Source: Bacillota bacterium (GTDB taxonomy: Bacteria; Bacillota; Clostridia; Lachnospirales; CAG-274). From it: a stretch of 33,860 nucleotides of DNA. Positions 24,039 to 32,448 of the stretch are shown in pieces. The stretch is from positions 1-33,860 of the forward strand of contig JAFSVK010000117.1 in the NCBI GenBank assembly GCA_017444985.1, written 5' to 3'. Made by a program: the position numbers and the translations under genes. The notes under the pieces were generated by a model. The model saw only the letters and a list, made by a program, of their open reading frames with translations. It made no database searches and was not told where the DNA came from. Positions within the stretch are counted from its first letter, which is position 1; each line of letters opens with the position of its first letter.

Positions 24039-24928
24039 TACTTGTCACCTCCGCAGCCACAGCCGCCGTTTTTATGTGTCTGTCCTTCTTCAAACTTAAG
24101 CTTTGCTCTTCCTTCTTGTGTTCTGTACATGGTCTGACGACGCATAGCCTCATCAAAGTTTACTTTAAAACCGTCAAATTCGGGGCCGTCTACACAGGCA
24201 AACTTAACTTCATCGCCTATTGTTACACGACAGGCTCCGCACATACCCGTACCGTCTACCATTATGGGATTTAAACTTACAACGGTGGGGATACCCAAGC
24301 CCTTTGTCATCATAACGGCAAATTTCATCATTATCATAGGACCTATGGCAACGGCGTGGTTATACTGTTTGCCGTCTTCTTCCACCAACTTTTTAAGCAG
24401 ATCCGTAACTCTGCCGTTAAAAGCATAACTTCCGTCATCTGTGGAAATATACACATTTTTTGCGACTTCACGCATTTGGTCTTCAAGTATTATAAGGTTC
24501 TTTGTTCTTGCACCTATTATAACATCGCAGTCTATACCGTGAGCTTTGAGCCACTTTACCTGAGGGTATATAGGTGCGGCACCTACACCACCTGCTATAA
24601 AAATGATATTCTTTTGCTTCAACTCTTCTTCGGGCATGGTGCAAAGGTCTGTGGGACATCCCAAAGGCCCTACAAAGTCACAGATACTATCACCCTCTTC
24701 AAAGGTCATAAGTTCCATAGTGGACTTGCCCACTGCCTGAGTAACGATGGATACGGTACCTGCCTCGGCATCGTAATCCGAAATAGTAAGAGGTACTCTT
24801 TCACCCTTCTGTGTTGTTTTAACGATCACAAACTGTCCGGGTAAAGCTGCCTTTGCAACTCTTGGAGCTTCTATTTTCATTTCGAAAATAGTGTCTGTCA
24901 GCATCCTCTTTTCTAAGATCTTATACAT
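24038..24928 (-). CDS. nfnA: NfnA: small subunit of NADH-dependent reduced ferredoxin:NADP+ oxidoreductase
   Basis: A 296-residue FAD/NAD and [2Fe-2S] protein of the ferredoxin-NADP reductase/PyrK type. It has the FAD motif RVPLTISDYD, the NAD motif GGVGAAPIYPQ, and cluster ligands Asp225, Cys230, Cys233 and Cys245 (VDGTGMCGACR). Alone it could be called a dihydroorotate dehydrogenase electron-transfer or sulfide dehydrogenase subunit; the nfnB partner directly behind settles NfnAB. A short GGCGCGG tail ends the protein. It is the first gene of the long operon, with AAGGAGG upstream. Confidence 0.88.
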   Translation of the reverse strand: MYKILEKRMLTDTIFEMKIEAPRVAKAALPGQFVIVKTTQKGERVPLTISDYDAEAGTVSIVTQAVGKSTMELMTFEEGDSICDFVGPLGCPTDLCTMPEEELKQKNIIFIAGGVGAAPIYPQVKWLKAHGIDCDVIIGARTKNLIILEDQMREVAKNVYISTDDGSYAFNGRVTDLLKKLVEEDGKQYNHAVAIGPMIMMKFAVMMTKGLGIPTVVSLNPIMVDGTGMCGACRVTIGDEVKFACVDGPEFDGFKVNFDEAMRRQTMYRTQEGRAKLKFEEGQTHKNGGCGCGGDK

Positions 24929-24973
24929 TTTGTTCCTCCTTGTTAAATATATATCAAGTGTTGTAGTATCTCG

Positions 24974-25008
24974 TATTGTATTTTAACAATAATATAGTGT
25001 AAAATCAA
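24974..25008 (-). promoter_or_regulatory. nfnA: Promoter of the nfnA operon with palindrome over the -10 box
   Basis: TTGATT (25008-25003) and TAAAAT (24985-24980) with a 17-base spacer on the minus strand. The -10 lies exactly in the middle of a perfect inverted repeat TATTGT-N6-ACAATA (24974-24991). Nearby AATAATATAGTG is repeated at 24988 and 25015, and AGTGTAAAAT at 24996 and 25008. A repressor site is likely. It does not fit a Rex box (wrong spacing). Confidence 0.7.
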
Positions 25009-25032
25009 GTGTAAAATAATATAGTGAAACTT

Positions 25033-25809
25033 TTAAACAATATGTAGTGTCTGTGAGTTCACCTTTGAAACGATACATTCTAAGTTCTTGTGTTTTGATG
25101 ACACATATTCGGAAAGTGCCTTTGCCACTATCACCTCCGTAGCATAGTGGGTAGCATCTATAAGGCAAATACCAAGCTCCCATGCAAGCTGTGCATCATG
25201 ATAGCCTACATCGCCTGTAATATAGGCATCGCATCCCTTTTTAAAAGCGGTATATATATATTCTCCACCCGAGCCCGTACAAAGACCTATTTTCTTTATT
25301 TTTTTATTTATGTCACCGTTTACGGTAAGGTGATCAAGGTGAAGTTTTGTTTTTACAAGCTCTATGAAAGACTTAAAGCTTATACTTTCTTGAAGTACTC
25401 CTATCTTACCTATATATAAGCCCTTTTCTTCCGCAAGGGGTTCTTCATCTTTAAGAGAAAGCAGATCAAAAAGTACGGAATTTGTACCTCCCTGCGCTAT
25501 ATCCAAATTTGTATGGGCAGAGTATATTGCTATATCCTCTTTTACAGCCTTTAATATCCTCTTTGTGATAGGGGCTTCATAGTCAAGATTTTTAAGGGGT
25601 CTGAATATAAAGGGGTGATGGGTCACTATGAGTTGAGCCTTTTCTTTTACAGCCTCATCCAAGACCTCCTCCGTACAGTCAAGAGCAAAAAGCACTTTTT
25701 TAATATTCTTCTTTTTATCTCCGACCATAAGTCCCACATTGTCCCAGCCAAAGGCAAGTTCAGGGGGTGCCAATTCTTCCAATGTTTTTATAATATCTTC
25801 TACAAGCAT
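25033..25809 (-). CDS. Nif3-like dinuclear metal centre protein
   Basis: A 258-residue NIF3/YqfO-family protein. Visible metal motifs are GWDNVGLMVGD, TCH-type IVTHHPFIFRPL (His64, His65), YSAHTNLD (His about 97, Asp about 101) and the C-terminal YITGDVGYHDAQLAWELGI and ATHYATE. The Cys/His pattern of the hexameric family is intact. It is the short form without the internal insertion of YqfO. The cellular role is not settled. It overlaps the 3' end of trmK, the usual neighbour in Firmicutes. Confidence 0.92.
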   Translation of the reverse strand: MLVEDIIKTLEELAPPELAFGWDNVGLMVGDKKKNIKKVLFALDCTEEVLDEAVKEKAQLIVTHHPFIFRPLKNLDYEAPITKRILKAVKEDIAIYSAHTNLDIAQGGTNSVLFDLLSLKDEEPLAEEKGLYIGKIGVLQESISFKSFIELVKTKLHLDHLTVNGDINKKIKKIGLCTGSGGEYIYTAFKKGCDAYITGDVGYHDAQLAWELGICLIDATHYATEVIVAKALSEYVSSKHKNLECIVSKVNSQTLHIV

Positions 25810-26492
25810 CTTATAGTCTCCTCACAAAGCTTTCTTTTAAGTTCAAACAGTTCAAGCTTTTGTATCGCAAGAGGGTTTGAATCGGAATTTTCTTTTATGT
25901 TATCGATAACGTTTTTGACCTTTGCGTACTCGTAATTTATGTATTCGGCAAATATATCGCCACACTCTTCAAACCTTCCATAAAAATTTTCAGCTTGGGT
26001 GTAAGGTCTTTCCGCCTTGCCTTTTACGGCACTTATGAAAATATAAAATTTATCCTCTTCTTTCAGTATAAATTCTTTTTCTATGAAAAAATCCGATTTT
26101 TCTATAAACTCCCTTACCTTTTCTATATCTTTTTGAGGTTGTAAGACAAGCTGATCAACACTCTTTAAAACAAGACTTCCTCTCTTTAAAATATCAATGG
26201 TGGTCTCGCCTCCCATGCCCGATATTATAATGCTGTCGGGGGTCTCATAGGGTGATATAACATCAAGACCGTCTCCGCAACGCACCGATATCTTATCGGA
26301 GAGTCCGCTTTGTATAATGTTCTGCCGAGCTTTTTCACAGGAACCTTTGCTTATATCACAGGCTAAGGCTTTTTTTGCTATACCTCTTTTAACAAGTCCT
26401 ATAACCGTATATGCGTGGTCTGTACCTATATCAGCGGCAAAATTACACTTTTTGACAAGAGATATTACTTTTTCTATTCTTTCGGAAATCAT
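25800..26492 (-). CDS. trmK: tRNA (adenine-22-N1)-methyltransferase TrmK
   Basis: A 230-residue SAM-dependent methyltransferase of the TrmK family, which methylates A22 in bacterial tRNAs. The Rossmann motif AADIGTDHAYTVIGL, the ACDISKGSCEKAR motif and SIIISGMGGETTIDIL are characteristic. A C-terminal coiled-coil-like helix ends the protein. The ATG at 26492 is six bases after GGGTG; a GTG three codons earlier is possible. It is followed by the overlapping Nif3 gene. Confidence 0.92.
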   Translation of the reverse strand: MISERIEKVISLVKKCNFAADIGTDHAYTVIGLVKRGIAKKALACDISKGSCEKARQNIIQSGLSDKISVRCGDGLDVISPYETPDSIIISGMGGETTIDILKRGSLVLKSVDQLVLQPQKDIEKVREFIEKSDFFIEKEFILKEEDKFYIFISAVKGKAERPYTQAENFYGRFEECGDIFAEYINYEYAKVKNVIDNIKENSDSNPLAIQKLELFELKRKLCEETIRCL

Positions 26493-26493
26493 A

Positions 26494-27999
26494 TTATTCA
26501 CCCGTGATATTTTCGTATTTAAAATAGTTCACATTCATTACAGCTTTTTTGTTTTTCTTTGAAACTATGTACATACCCACAAGAGTGCCCGTGTGTCTTT
26601 TCGGATCGTCGGGTACTCCCTCATCGCAAAGGAATATACACTTATCCACAGAGGCAAAGTATTCTTTTTTGCCATTCTCTTCTATATAAAAAGTTCTTTT
26701 TTGACCTCTCGTTTCCACACACAAACAGACTTCTTTCTTCTCAAAAGGTTTTTGAGTTATAACCTCTTCTCCTCTGTTTCTGTTTATAACAAGCTCCAAA
26801 AAACCTTCTTTCAGAGAAAATCTTATATAGCTTACCGTGGAATAGTAACATATAAGACCGCAGTGAGCATCTTCCAAGTTATCCGCTTTTATGCTTAAGG
26901 AAGCATTATATTTAAGCTCTTCTTCCCTGTGTAAAAGTATGTTTTTGCATTTTATACTGTCAACATTATCTTCACTTGCTTTTAAGGAAAGCCCGTCTTT
27001 AAAGTCAATAAGGGAATAGTCGGGATTTCTCACCCATTGAAATTCCAATGGTATGCTCTCTTTAAAATCAAAATATGTTTTACTCTCATACATTTTTTGG
27101 GGTATGTCGGGTGCCTGTGCCGTTAAAGAGGGAGTACCGTCTCCTACCACGCACCAGCCGTCTTCAAACCAATGTACCCTATCAAGAGCGGTCTCTCTTC
27201 CCAATGTGGTATATTTGCCTTCGTTTTGTCTTCCACAAAGATATGTACACCACCAACTGCCATCCTCGGCTTTTACAAATTTACCGTGTCCGCTCCTTTG
27301 TATAGGAGCATTTTCGTCTGTCTGCCTAAGTATGGGGTTATAGGGGGAACTTTCATAAGGACCCTCTATATTTTTACTCCTTGCCATTACGATACCGTGG
27401 CCGTAACCTGTGCCACCCGCTGCCACAAGAGCATAGTAGTAGCCGTCTTTTTTAAAAATATGGGGACCTTCGGGGCATCTTTCTCCCGTTCCCTCCCAAA
27501 CCTGCAAAGGCTCACCCGTTCTTTCGGTGCAGTCCTCATTTAAGGGTACTATACAAACGCCCGGAGCTATGACCATATAGTGTTTACCGTCATCATCCAC
27601 AAAATGGGAGGGGTCTATATTATCCACATCTATCAATGTGGGTTTTGAGTAAGGTCCCTCGGGCTTATCCGACCACATTACGAGTTGTACCCTCATAGGC
27701 TTTTTATCCTCGGGGGTGTAGTTATATCTTAATGTGGCAAAAATATAATATTTACCGTTGCAATAGGAAATATCGGGTGCCCATATACCTCTTGAATCCA
27801 ATATCTCCGACAAGTCGAGATATGAATTTTCCGTAATGGCATGACCTATTATCTCCCAATGCACCAAATCTTTGGAGTGGGAGATAACTATAGCGGGAAA
27901 ATATTGAAATGTAGAATTTACCATATAATAATCATCCCCGACCCTTATTATAGAAGGATCGGGGAAAAAGCCCCGTTTTACGGGATTTGTATATTTCAT
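26494..27999 (-). CDS. Glycoside hydrolase family 43 (xylosidase/arabinofuranosidase type), no signal peptide
   Basis: A 501-residue GH43 enzyme with a five-bladed propeller (to about 300) and a C-terminal beta-sandwich. The catalytic residues are visible: base Asp14 (FFPDPSII), pKa modulator Asp129 (NIDPSHFVDDD) and acid Glu177 (CPEGPHIF). It probably trims xylose or arabinose from short oligosaccharides; the exact substrate is unknown. There is no signal peptide, so it is likely cytoplasmic. The start at 27999 overlaps the stop of the surface protein gene (ATGA); the longer frame starting six codons upstream lacks a site. Confidence 0.92.
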   Translation of the reverse strand: MKYTNPVKRGFFPDPSIIRVGDDYYMVNSTFQYFPAIVISHSKDLVHWEIIGHAITENSYLDLSEILDSRGIWAPDISYCNGKYYIFATLRYNYTPEDKKPMRVQLVMWSDKPEGPYSKPTLIDVDNIDPSHFVDDDGKHYMVIAPGVCIVPLNEDCTERTGEPLQVWEGTGERCPEGPHIFKKDGYYYALVAAGGTGYGHGIVMARSKNIEGPYESSPYNPILRQTDENAPIQRSGHGKFVKAEDGSWWCTYLCGRQNEGKYTTLGRETALDRVHWFEDGWCVVGDGTPSLTAQAPDIPQKMYESKTYFDFKESIPLEFQWVRNPDYSLIDFKDGLSLKASEDNVDSIKCKNILLHREEELKYNASLSIKADNLEDAHCGLICYYSTVSYIRFSLKEGFLELVINRNRGEEVITQKPFEKKEVCLCVETRGQKRTFYIEENGKKEYFASVDKCIFLCDEGVPDDPKRHTGTLVGMYIVSKKNKKAVMNVNYFKYENITGE

Positions 28000-28862
28000 C
28001 TTAATACTACTCCCCATTCGCTCGTTACGCCGTTAGGGCAAACGAAATACATATACTTGTTGTCCGATACAAGATAATAATAAAGGCTGTAATCATCATC
28101 TAAAAGAGAAGGTGCTCCAAACCTGTCGGTAACCTCAAAAATTTCTTTCCCTATGGGATATATACCGTTAGGAGTAGCTATATCGGGACTTGTAACGGCT
28201 ATTTTGCCCACCTTACCCGAATCGTCCTTGTAAACGGTAAAACCATCGTACAAATATATATTTCCCGTTACAAGAGTTTCGCTTGTGGTGGCTATATCGT
28301 CACTTCCCGTTTTTTCAAACTCCACATCCGAAAAAGTGCCTACATCCGAAACATCTTCGCTGTTTTCTTCCGTTTCGGCTGTCACCTCAGATATTTCCTC
28401 TACAGGGACTTCAACGGGTACTTCCACCGTTTCGGCATTTTCGGGGTAGCCGTAAGCATCTATGACCTCCGATATATCACAGCCTATTTTGATCTTCGCT
28501 CCTTTGTAGGAAAAAGTATCGGTAGCAAATTCATTTGGAATATGCTCAAAGGGCGACATTACATGAGGGCCGTTATATGAAAGAGTGGTAGTTTCCGTAG
28601 TTAGCTCTGTTGTAGTGGTAGTGAAGGTAGTAACTGCCCTCGTTACCTCGGCAACGGTAGATGAAGTACTGACTCTTTCCCTACTCTTTGTAGATACCTC
28701 CGTTACACGCTGTTTCGTAGTTTGTTCAAGTGTGGTGGTCTCTTGCTTTTGCTCCGATTTCTTTCCTGTTAAAGAGCCTATGATATAGGCTATTACACTC
28801 AGCACCAAAACAGCACCTATAACAGCGGCTATTTTAAATTTTTTAGTCTTTATAATATCCAT
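27996..28862 (-). CDS. Membrane-anchored Thr-rich surface protein, unknown function
   Basis: A 288-residue protein with one N-terminal membrane helix (about residues 10-32), a Thr/Ser/Glu-rich stalk (about 35-95) and an outside domain with a second Glu/Val-rich linker (about 140-195). The outer part has two similar pieces, KIKIGCDISEVIDAYGYPEN and PIGKEIFEVTDRFGAPS, that resemble the repeat pattern of small beta/alpha SmpA/BLIP-like domains; this is only a suggestion. It is 12 bases behind dnaB and overlaps the GH43 gene by 4 bases. Confidence 0.75.
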   Translation of the reverse strand: MDIIKTKKFKIAAVIGAVLVLSVIAYIIGSLTGKKSEQKQETTTLEQTTKQRVTEVSTKSRERVSTSSTVAEVTRAVTTFTTTTTELTTETTTLSYNGPHVMSPFEHIPNEFATDTFSYKGAKIKIGCDISEVIDAYGYPENAETVEVPVEVPVEEISEVTAETEENSEDVSDVGTFSDVEFEKTGSDDIATTSETLVTGNIYLYDGFTVYKDDSGKVGKIAVTSPDIATPNGIYPIGKEIFEVTDRFGAPSLLDDDYSLYYYLVSDNKYMYFVCPNGVTSEWGVVLR

Positions 28863-28874
28863 ATTCTTAAACTT

Positions 28875-30251
28875 TTATTCCGATATTTCCGTATCGGAAT
28901 ACACATATTCTTTATTGGCAAATCTTGTGTATTTACCTTGCCAGGTCAGCGTAACGGTACCTAAAGCACCGTTTCTTTGCTTTGCTATTATAACATCGGC
29001 ATCTTTACTTGCCTCATCTTTGTTTTCGCTGTAGTACTCTTCTCTGTAGAGGAAGCATACCACATCCGCATCCTGCTCTATAGAACCCGACTCTCTCAAA
29101 TCCGAGAGCATAGGCTTTTTATTTTCTCTTGACTCTACTTTACGGCTTAGCTGAGAAAGTGCTATCACGGGTACATTAAACTCTCTTGCAATACTTTTTA
29201 AACTCTTTGATATATAAGCAACTTCCGCCTGTGTAGACTCCACTCTTCTTGAACCCGAGTTCATAAGCTGAAGGTAGTCTATCACTATGAGATCAAGCCC
29301 ATGTTCAAGCTGAAGCTTGGCACATTCTGCCCTAAGCTCACCCGGGGAAACGTTGGACCTATCGTTTATAAATATTTTGGAGTCCGAGAGTATACCCATA
29401 GCCTCCGCCAATCTTTCGCAATCATCGGGGGTAAGGCCACCACTTCTCAGCTTTTCTGCCTCCACACCGCTTTGAACGGAAAGCATTCTGTTTGTAAGCT
29501 GTATCTGTGACATTTCCAAAGAAAATATGGCAACGGTCTTGTTCAACTTTGTACCTATATACTGGGCAATATTAAGGGCAAAGGCAGTCTTTCCCATGGA
29601 GGGTCTTGCGGCTATAAGTATAAGATCGGAGGGCTGCAAACCCGCTGTTTTTTTGTCGAATTCTATAAAGCCCGTAGACAGTCCCGTAATATGGTTTTGA
29701 GATTTATTTGCCAGTTCTATTTTTTCAATTGTCCTTGCTACGGCTACATGCATGGGAGTAAAGTCTTCGGAGCTGATATTTTCCGAAAGTTTGAAAAGGC
29801 CTTGTTCCGCCTCTCCCATTATCTCCTCTACTCCCGCACTTGCCTCGTAAGCATCTTTTTGCATCTTGCCCGCAAGCTTTATAAGAGACCTGTACTGTGA
29901 CTTTGATTTTACAATGTCACAATACTGCTTTGCATTTGCGGAAGTTCCCGGATTTATAAGTACTATACTTGTAAGATATTCGCTACCTCCCACATTTTCA
30001 AACACGCCCATTTCCGTAAGTTTATTCTTTACGGTCACGAAGTCGGCACCCTCGCCTCTTTCAAAGAGCTGTTGTATGGCATCGAATATTATACCGTTTG
30101 CCTCGCTGTAAAAATCCTCTTTTTTGAGGTTTTCCACACCTATTCTCGTTCCCTCTTTGTCAAAGAGCATGGCACTTAATACTGCCTGCTCCGCATCTCT
30201 GTCATTGGGCGGTACTCTTACATATCCGTTATCACTTACCTGCTCGGGCAT
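28875..30251 (-). CDS. dnaB: Replicative DNA helicase DnaB
   Basis: A 458-residue hexameric helicase that unwinds DNA ahead of the replication fork. It has the N-terminal DnaB domain (PPNDRDAEQAVLSAML...), a linker, and a RecA-type motor with Walker A ARPSMGKTAFALN, the H1a region FSLEMS, Walker B LDLIVIDYLQLM, and the C-terminal DLRESGSIEQDADVV and AKQRNG motifs. No intein is present. GAGAGGTG precedes the ATG. The gdpP-rplI-dnaB order is typical of Firmicutes. Confidence 0.97.
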   Translation of the reverse strand: MPEQVSDNGYVRVPPNDRDAEQAVLSAMLFDKEGTRIGVENLKKEDFYSEANGIIFDAIQQLFERGEGADFVTVKNKLTEMGVFENVGGSEYLTSIVLINPGTSANAKQYCDIVKSKSQYRSLIKLAGKMQKDAYEASAGVEEIMGEAEQGLFKLSENISSEDFTPMHVAVARTIEKIELANKSQNHITGLSTGFIEFDKKTAGLQPSDLILIAARPSMGKTAFALNIAQYIGTKLNKTVAIFSLEMSQIQLTNRMLSVQSGVEAEKLRSGGLTPDDCERLAEAMGILSDSKIFINDRSNVSPGELRAECAKLQLEHGLDLIVIDYLQLMNSGSRRVESTQAEVAYISKSLKSIAREFNVPVIALSQLSRKVESRENKKPMLSDLRESGSIEQDADVVCFLYREEYYSENKDEASKDADVIIAKQRNGALGTVTLTWQGKYTRFANKEYVYSDTEISE

Positions 30252-30268
30252 TTATAACACCTCTCAAA

Positions 30269-30715
30269 TCAGTTGCTTTCTATCTTTACTTTAAGCTTTA
30301 CGCTTACCTTAGGGTGAAGTTTAACGGTGACTTCCGTCTCTCCCACACTCTTTATGGCGTCTTGTATAACTATCTTTTTCTTTTCAACATCAAGTCCGCA
30401 CTGTTCTTTAAGAGCTGTACTTACTTCTTTGTTTGTTACGGCACCGAAAAGCTTGCCGTTTTCTCCCGTTTTTACCTTTACGGAGACCGTCTGCTTTTCT
30501 ATCTTTTCACCTAAAAGCTTTGCAGCCTCGTACTCCTGTGCCCTTTTTTCTTCTTCCGCTCTTTTTTTGCTGTCAAGCTTTCTTATATTTGCGGTATTTG
30601 CCTCAACGGCAAGACCTTTGGGAAGAAGGAAGTTTTTTGCATGACCTTCGCTAACATTTAAAGTTTGGTCTTTCTTTCCCACACCTTTTACATCTTCAAG
30701 CAATATAACTTTCAA
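30269..30715 (-). CDS. rplI: 50S ribosomal protein L9
   Basis: A 148-residue L9 with the N-terminal domain MKVILLEDVKGVGKKDQTLNVSEGHAKNFLLPKGLA, a long connecting helix rich in Lys/Glu, and a C-terminal domain. The start codon is TTG at 30715, overlapping the gdpP stop (TTGA), about ten bases after GGAGG. It is a normal-length member of the 50S subunit. Confidence 0.97.
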   Translation of the reverse strand: MKVILLEDVKGVGKKDQTLNVSEGHAKNFLLPKGLAVEANTANIRKLDSKKRAEEEKRAQEYEAAKLLGEKIEKQTVSVKVKTGENGKLFGAVTNKEVSTALKEQCGLDVEKKKIVIQDAIKSVGETEVTVKLHPKVSVKLKVKIESN

Positions 30716-32430
30716 TTTTTCTTTACCTCCAAATATTCTTCTATTTTGTCAAGCAACATCCGTTTAACTTCTTCTATGCTATCGGACTTTACCTGTGCCG
30801 CAGCACCTAACATATGTCCGCCGCCTCCCATTTTTTCAAGGAGTTTTTGCACATTTATATCTCCTAAGCTTCTGCCGCTTATACATACATAATCTTCATC
30901 CTTGCACAATACAAAGCTGGTCTCTATGCCTCTTAAATTTAAGAGTTCATCTGCCGCCATGGCTATAAGTACCCTTGGATTATCCACAGGAGTATTTAAC
31001 ACCGATACTGCAACATTATTGTATATTATTTCTGCGGAACGAACTATTTCCGTTCTTGCAATGTAATCTTCAATGGTATTTTTAAACAGACGCCTTACGG
31101 AAACCGTATCAGCTCCCTGTTTTTTAAGGTATGCCGCAGTTTCAAAGGTTTTGATACCTATTTTGAAAGCAAAGTTTTTGGTATCTACCATCATACCCGC
31201 AAGCAAGCCTTCTATTTCGTCCTTTGTGGCTCTCATGCCTTTTATATACATCATCATTTCTGTTATCATCTCGGCTGTTGAAGAAGCATAAGCCTCATGA
31301 TAGGAAAGAGAATAGTTTTCAATGGCATCGGCACATTTTCTGTGGTGGTCGAATATAACTACCCTACCCGTTTTGTTAAGGAGCTCGGGACACTCCGTTA
31401 AAACTCCTCTGTGGGTGTCCACCACTACCACAAGAGTATTTCTCTTTAGAAGCTTTAAGGCTTGTTCACTTGTTATGAAGGCATCGTCATACTTGGGATC
31501 TCTTGTAAGTCTGTCATACAGGGCTTTTACCGCATTCGTAACAGAGTTTAAAACTATTTTACATCTCTTGCCATAAAAATTTACTATGGAAAAAACACCT
31601 GCGGCAGAACCTAAGGCATCAAGGTCGGGATTTTGGTGACCCATAACAATAACATCGCTTGCAGAAAGTATAAGCTCTGTAAAGCCGTATGCCTTCACCC
31701 TTGCCCTTACTCTTGAATTTTTAATTACCTCTCTGCCGTCACCGCCGTAGTACTCGTAAACATCCTCGCTCTCTTTTACTACTATCTGATTTCCGCCTCT
31801 TCCAAGAGCTAGGTCCAAAGCACCTCTGGCAAACTCCATATCTTCGTTTAAAGTATTGCCGTTACAGCCTATACCCATACTTATGGTAACGGGTATATTT
31901 CCTATTTCTATTTTTTCTATTTGCTCGGATATGGGGAAGTTTTCATCTTTTAAGATAGCAAGTTTATCTCTGTTAAGTATTATAAGGAATTTGTCCTTTT
32001 CAAACTTCCTTACTATACCTCCCATATTATTAAAATATTCATTTATTTTTCTCTCGATTATGGCAAATAAATGGGGCAAACGTGCTTCGTCGGTGTTTTC
32101 TTCAACCTCTGTGTAGTTATCAACAATAAGTATGCCCACACAAACATGGCTGTCTATGGCACCTTCTTTGTTTACATACTTGTTTTCCACAAAGGTAATA
32201 CTGTAGCCTTCATTGCAAACGGCTTTATATACATCGAAGTATTGACCCTTTACATTTTTAAGCTGCACATATTTATTTCTTTCGTATTGGTCCACGATAT
32301 CGTCTATATTCTTGATATCGTCCTTGTTGTCCCACTTTTCCGACCATTTTTCAAAAAAATGATTTTTATATAATATATTAAAATCCTTATCTACCGTCAA
32401 CACGGGAAAAGGAACTGTAAATTCTTCCAT
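30712..32430 (-). CDS. gdpP: GdpP-type c-di-AMP phosphodiesterase without membrane anchor
   Basis: A 572-residue member of the GdpP/YybT family: a PAS-like domain at the very N-terminus, a degenerate GGDEF domain (about 95-190), then DHH (His265, Asp269, Asp271, Asp338, DHH at 361-363) and DHHA1 with GGGGHMLGAA. All metal residues are present, so hydrolysis of c-di-AMP to pApA is expected. Usual members are about 650 residues with two N-terminal membrane helices. Here the ATG, with GGAGAG upstream, begins directly before the PAS domain, so the protein is predicted to be soluble. It sits before rplI and dnaB as in other Firmicutes. Confidence 0.9.
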   Translation of the reverse strand: MEEFTVPFPVLTVDKDFNILYKNHFFEKWSEKWDNKDDIKNIDDIVDQYERNKYVQLKNVKGQYFDVYKAVCNEGYSITFVENKYVNKEGAIDSHVCVGILIVDNYTEVEENTDEARLPHLFAIIERKINEYFNNMGGIVRKFEKDKFLIILNRDKLAILKDENFPISEQIEKIEIGNIPVTISMGIGCNGNTLNEDMEFARGALDLALGRGGNQIVVKESEDVYEYYGGDGREVIKNSRVRARVKAYGFTELILSASDVIVMGHQNPDLDALGSAAGVFSIVNFYGKRCKIVLNSVTNAVKALYDRLTRDPKYDDAFITSEQALKLLKRNTLVVVVDTHRGVLTECPELLNKTGRVVIFDHHRKCADAIENYSLSYHEAYASSTAEMITEMMMYIKGMRATKDEIEGLLAGMMVDTKNFAFKIGIKTFETAAYLKKQGADTVSVRRLFKNTIEDYIARTEIVRSAEIIYNNVAVSVLNTPVDNPRVLIAMAADELLNLRGIETSFVLCKDEDYVCISGRSLGDINVQKLLEKMGGGGHMLGAAAQVKSDSIEEVKRMLLDKIEEYLEVKKN

Positions 32431-32448
32431 AACAACTCTCCATTGGAA

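Noticed and set aside
24974..24991. Rex binding site at the nfnA promoter
   Set aside because: The half sites TTGT/ACAA are separated by 6 bases rather than the 10 of a Rex box, so it is reported only as an unnamed palindrome.
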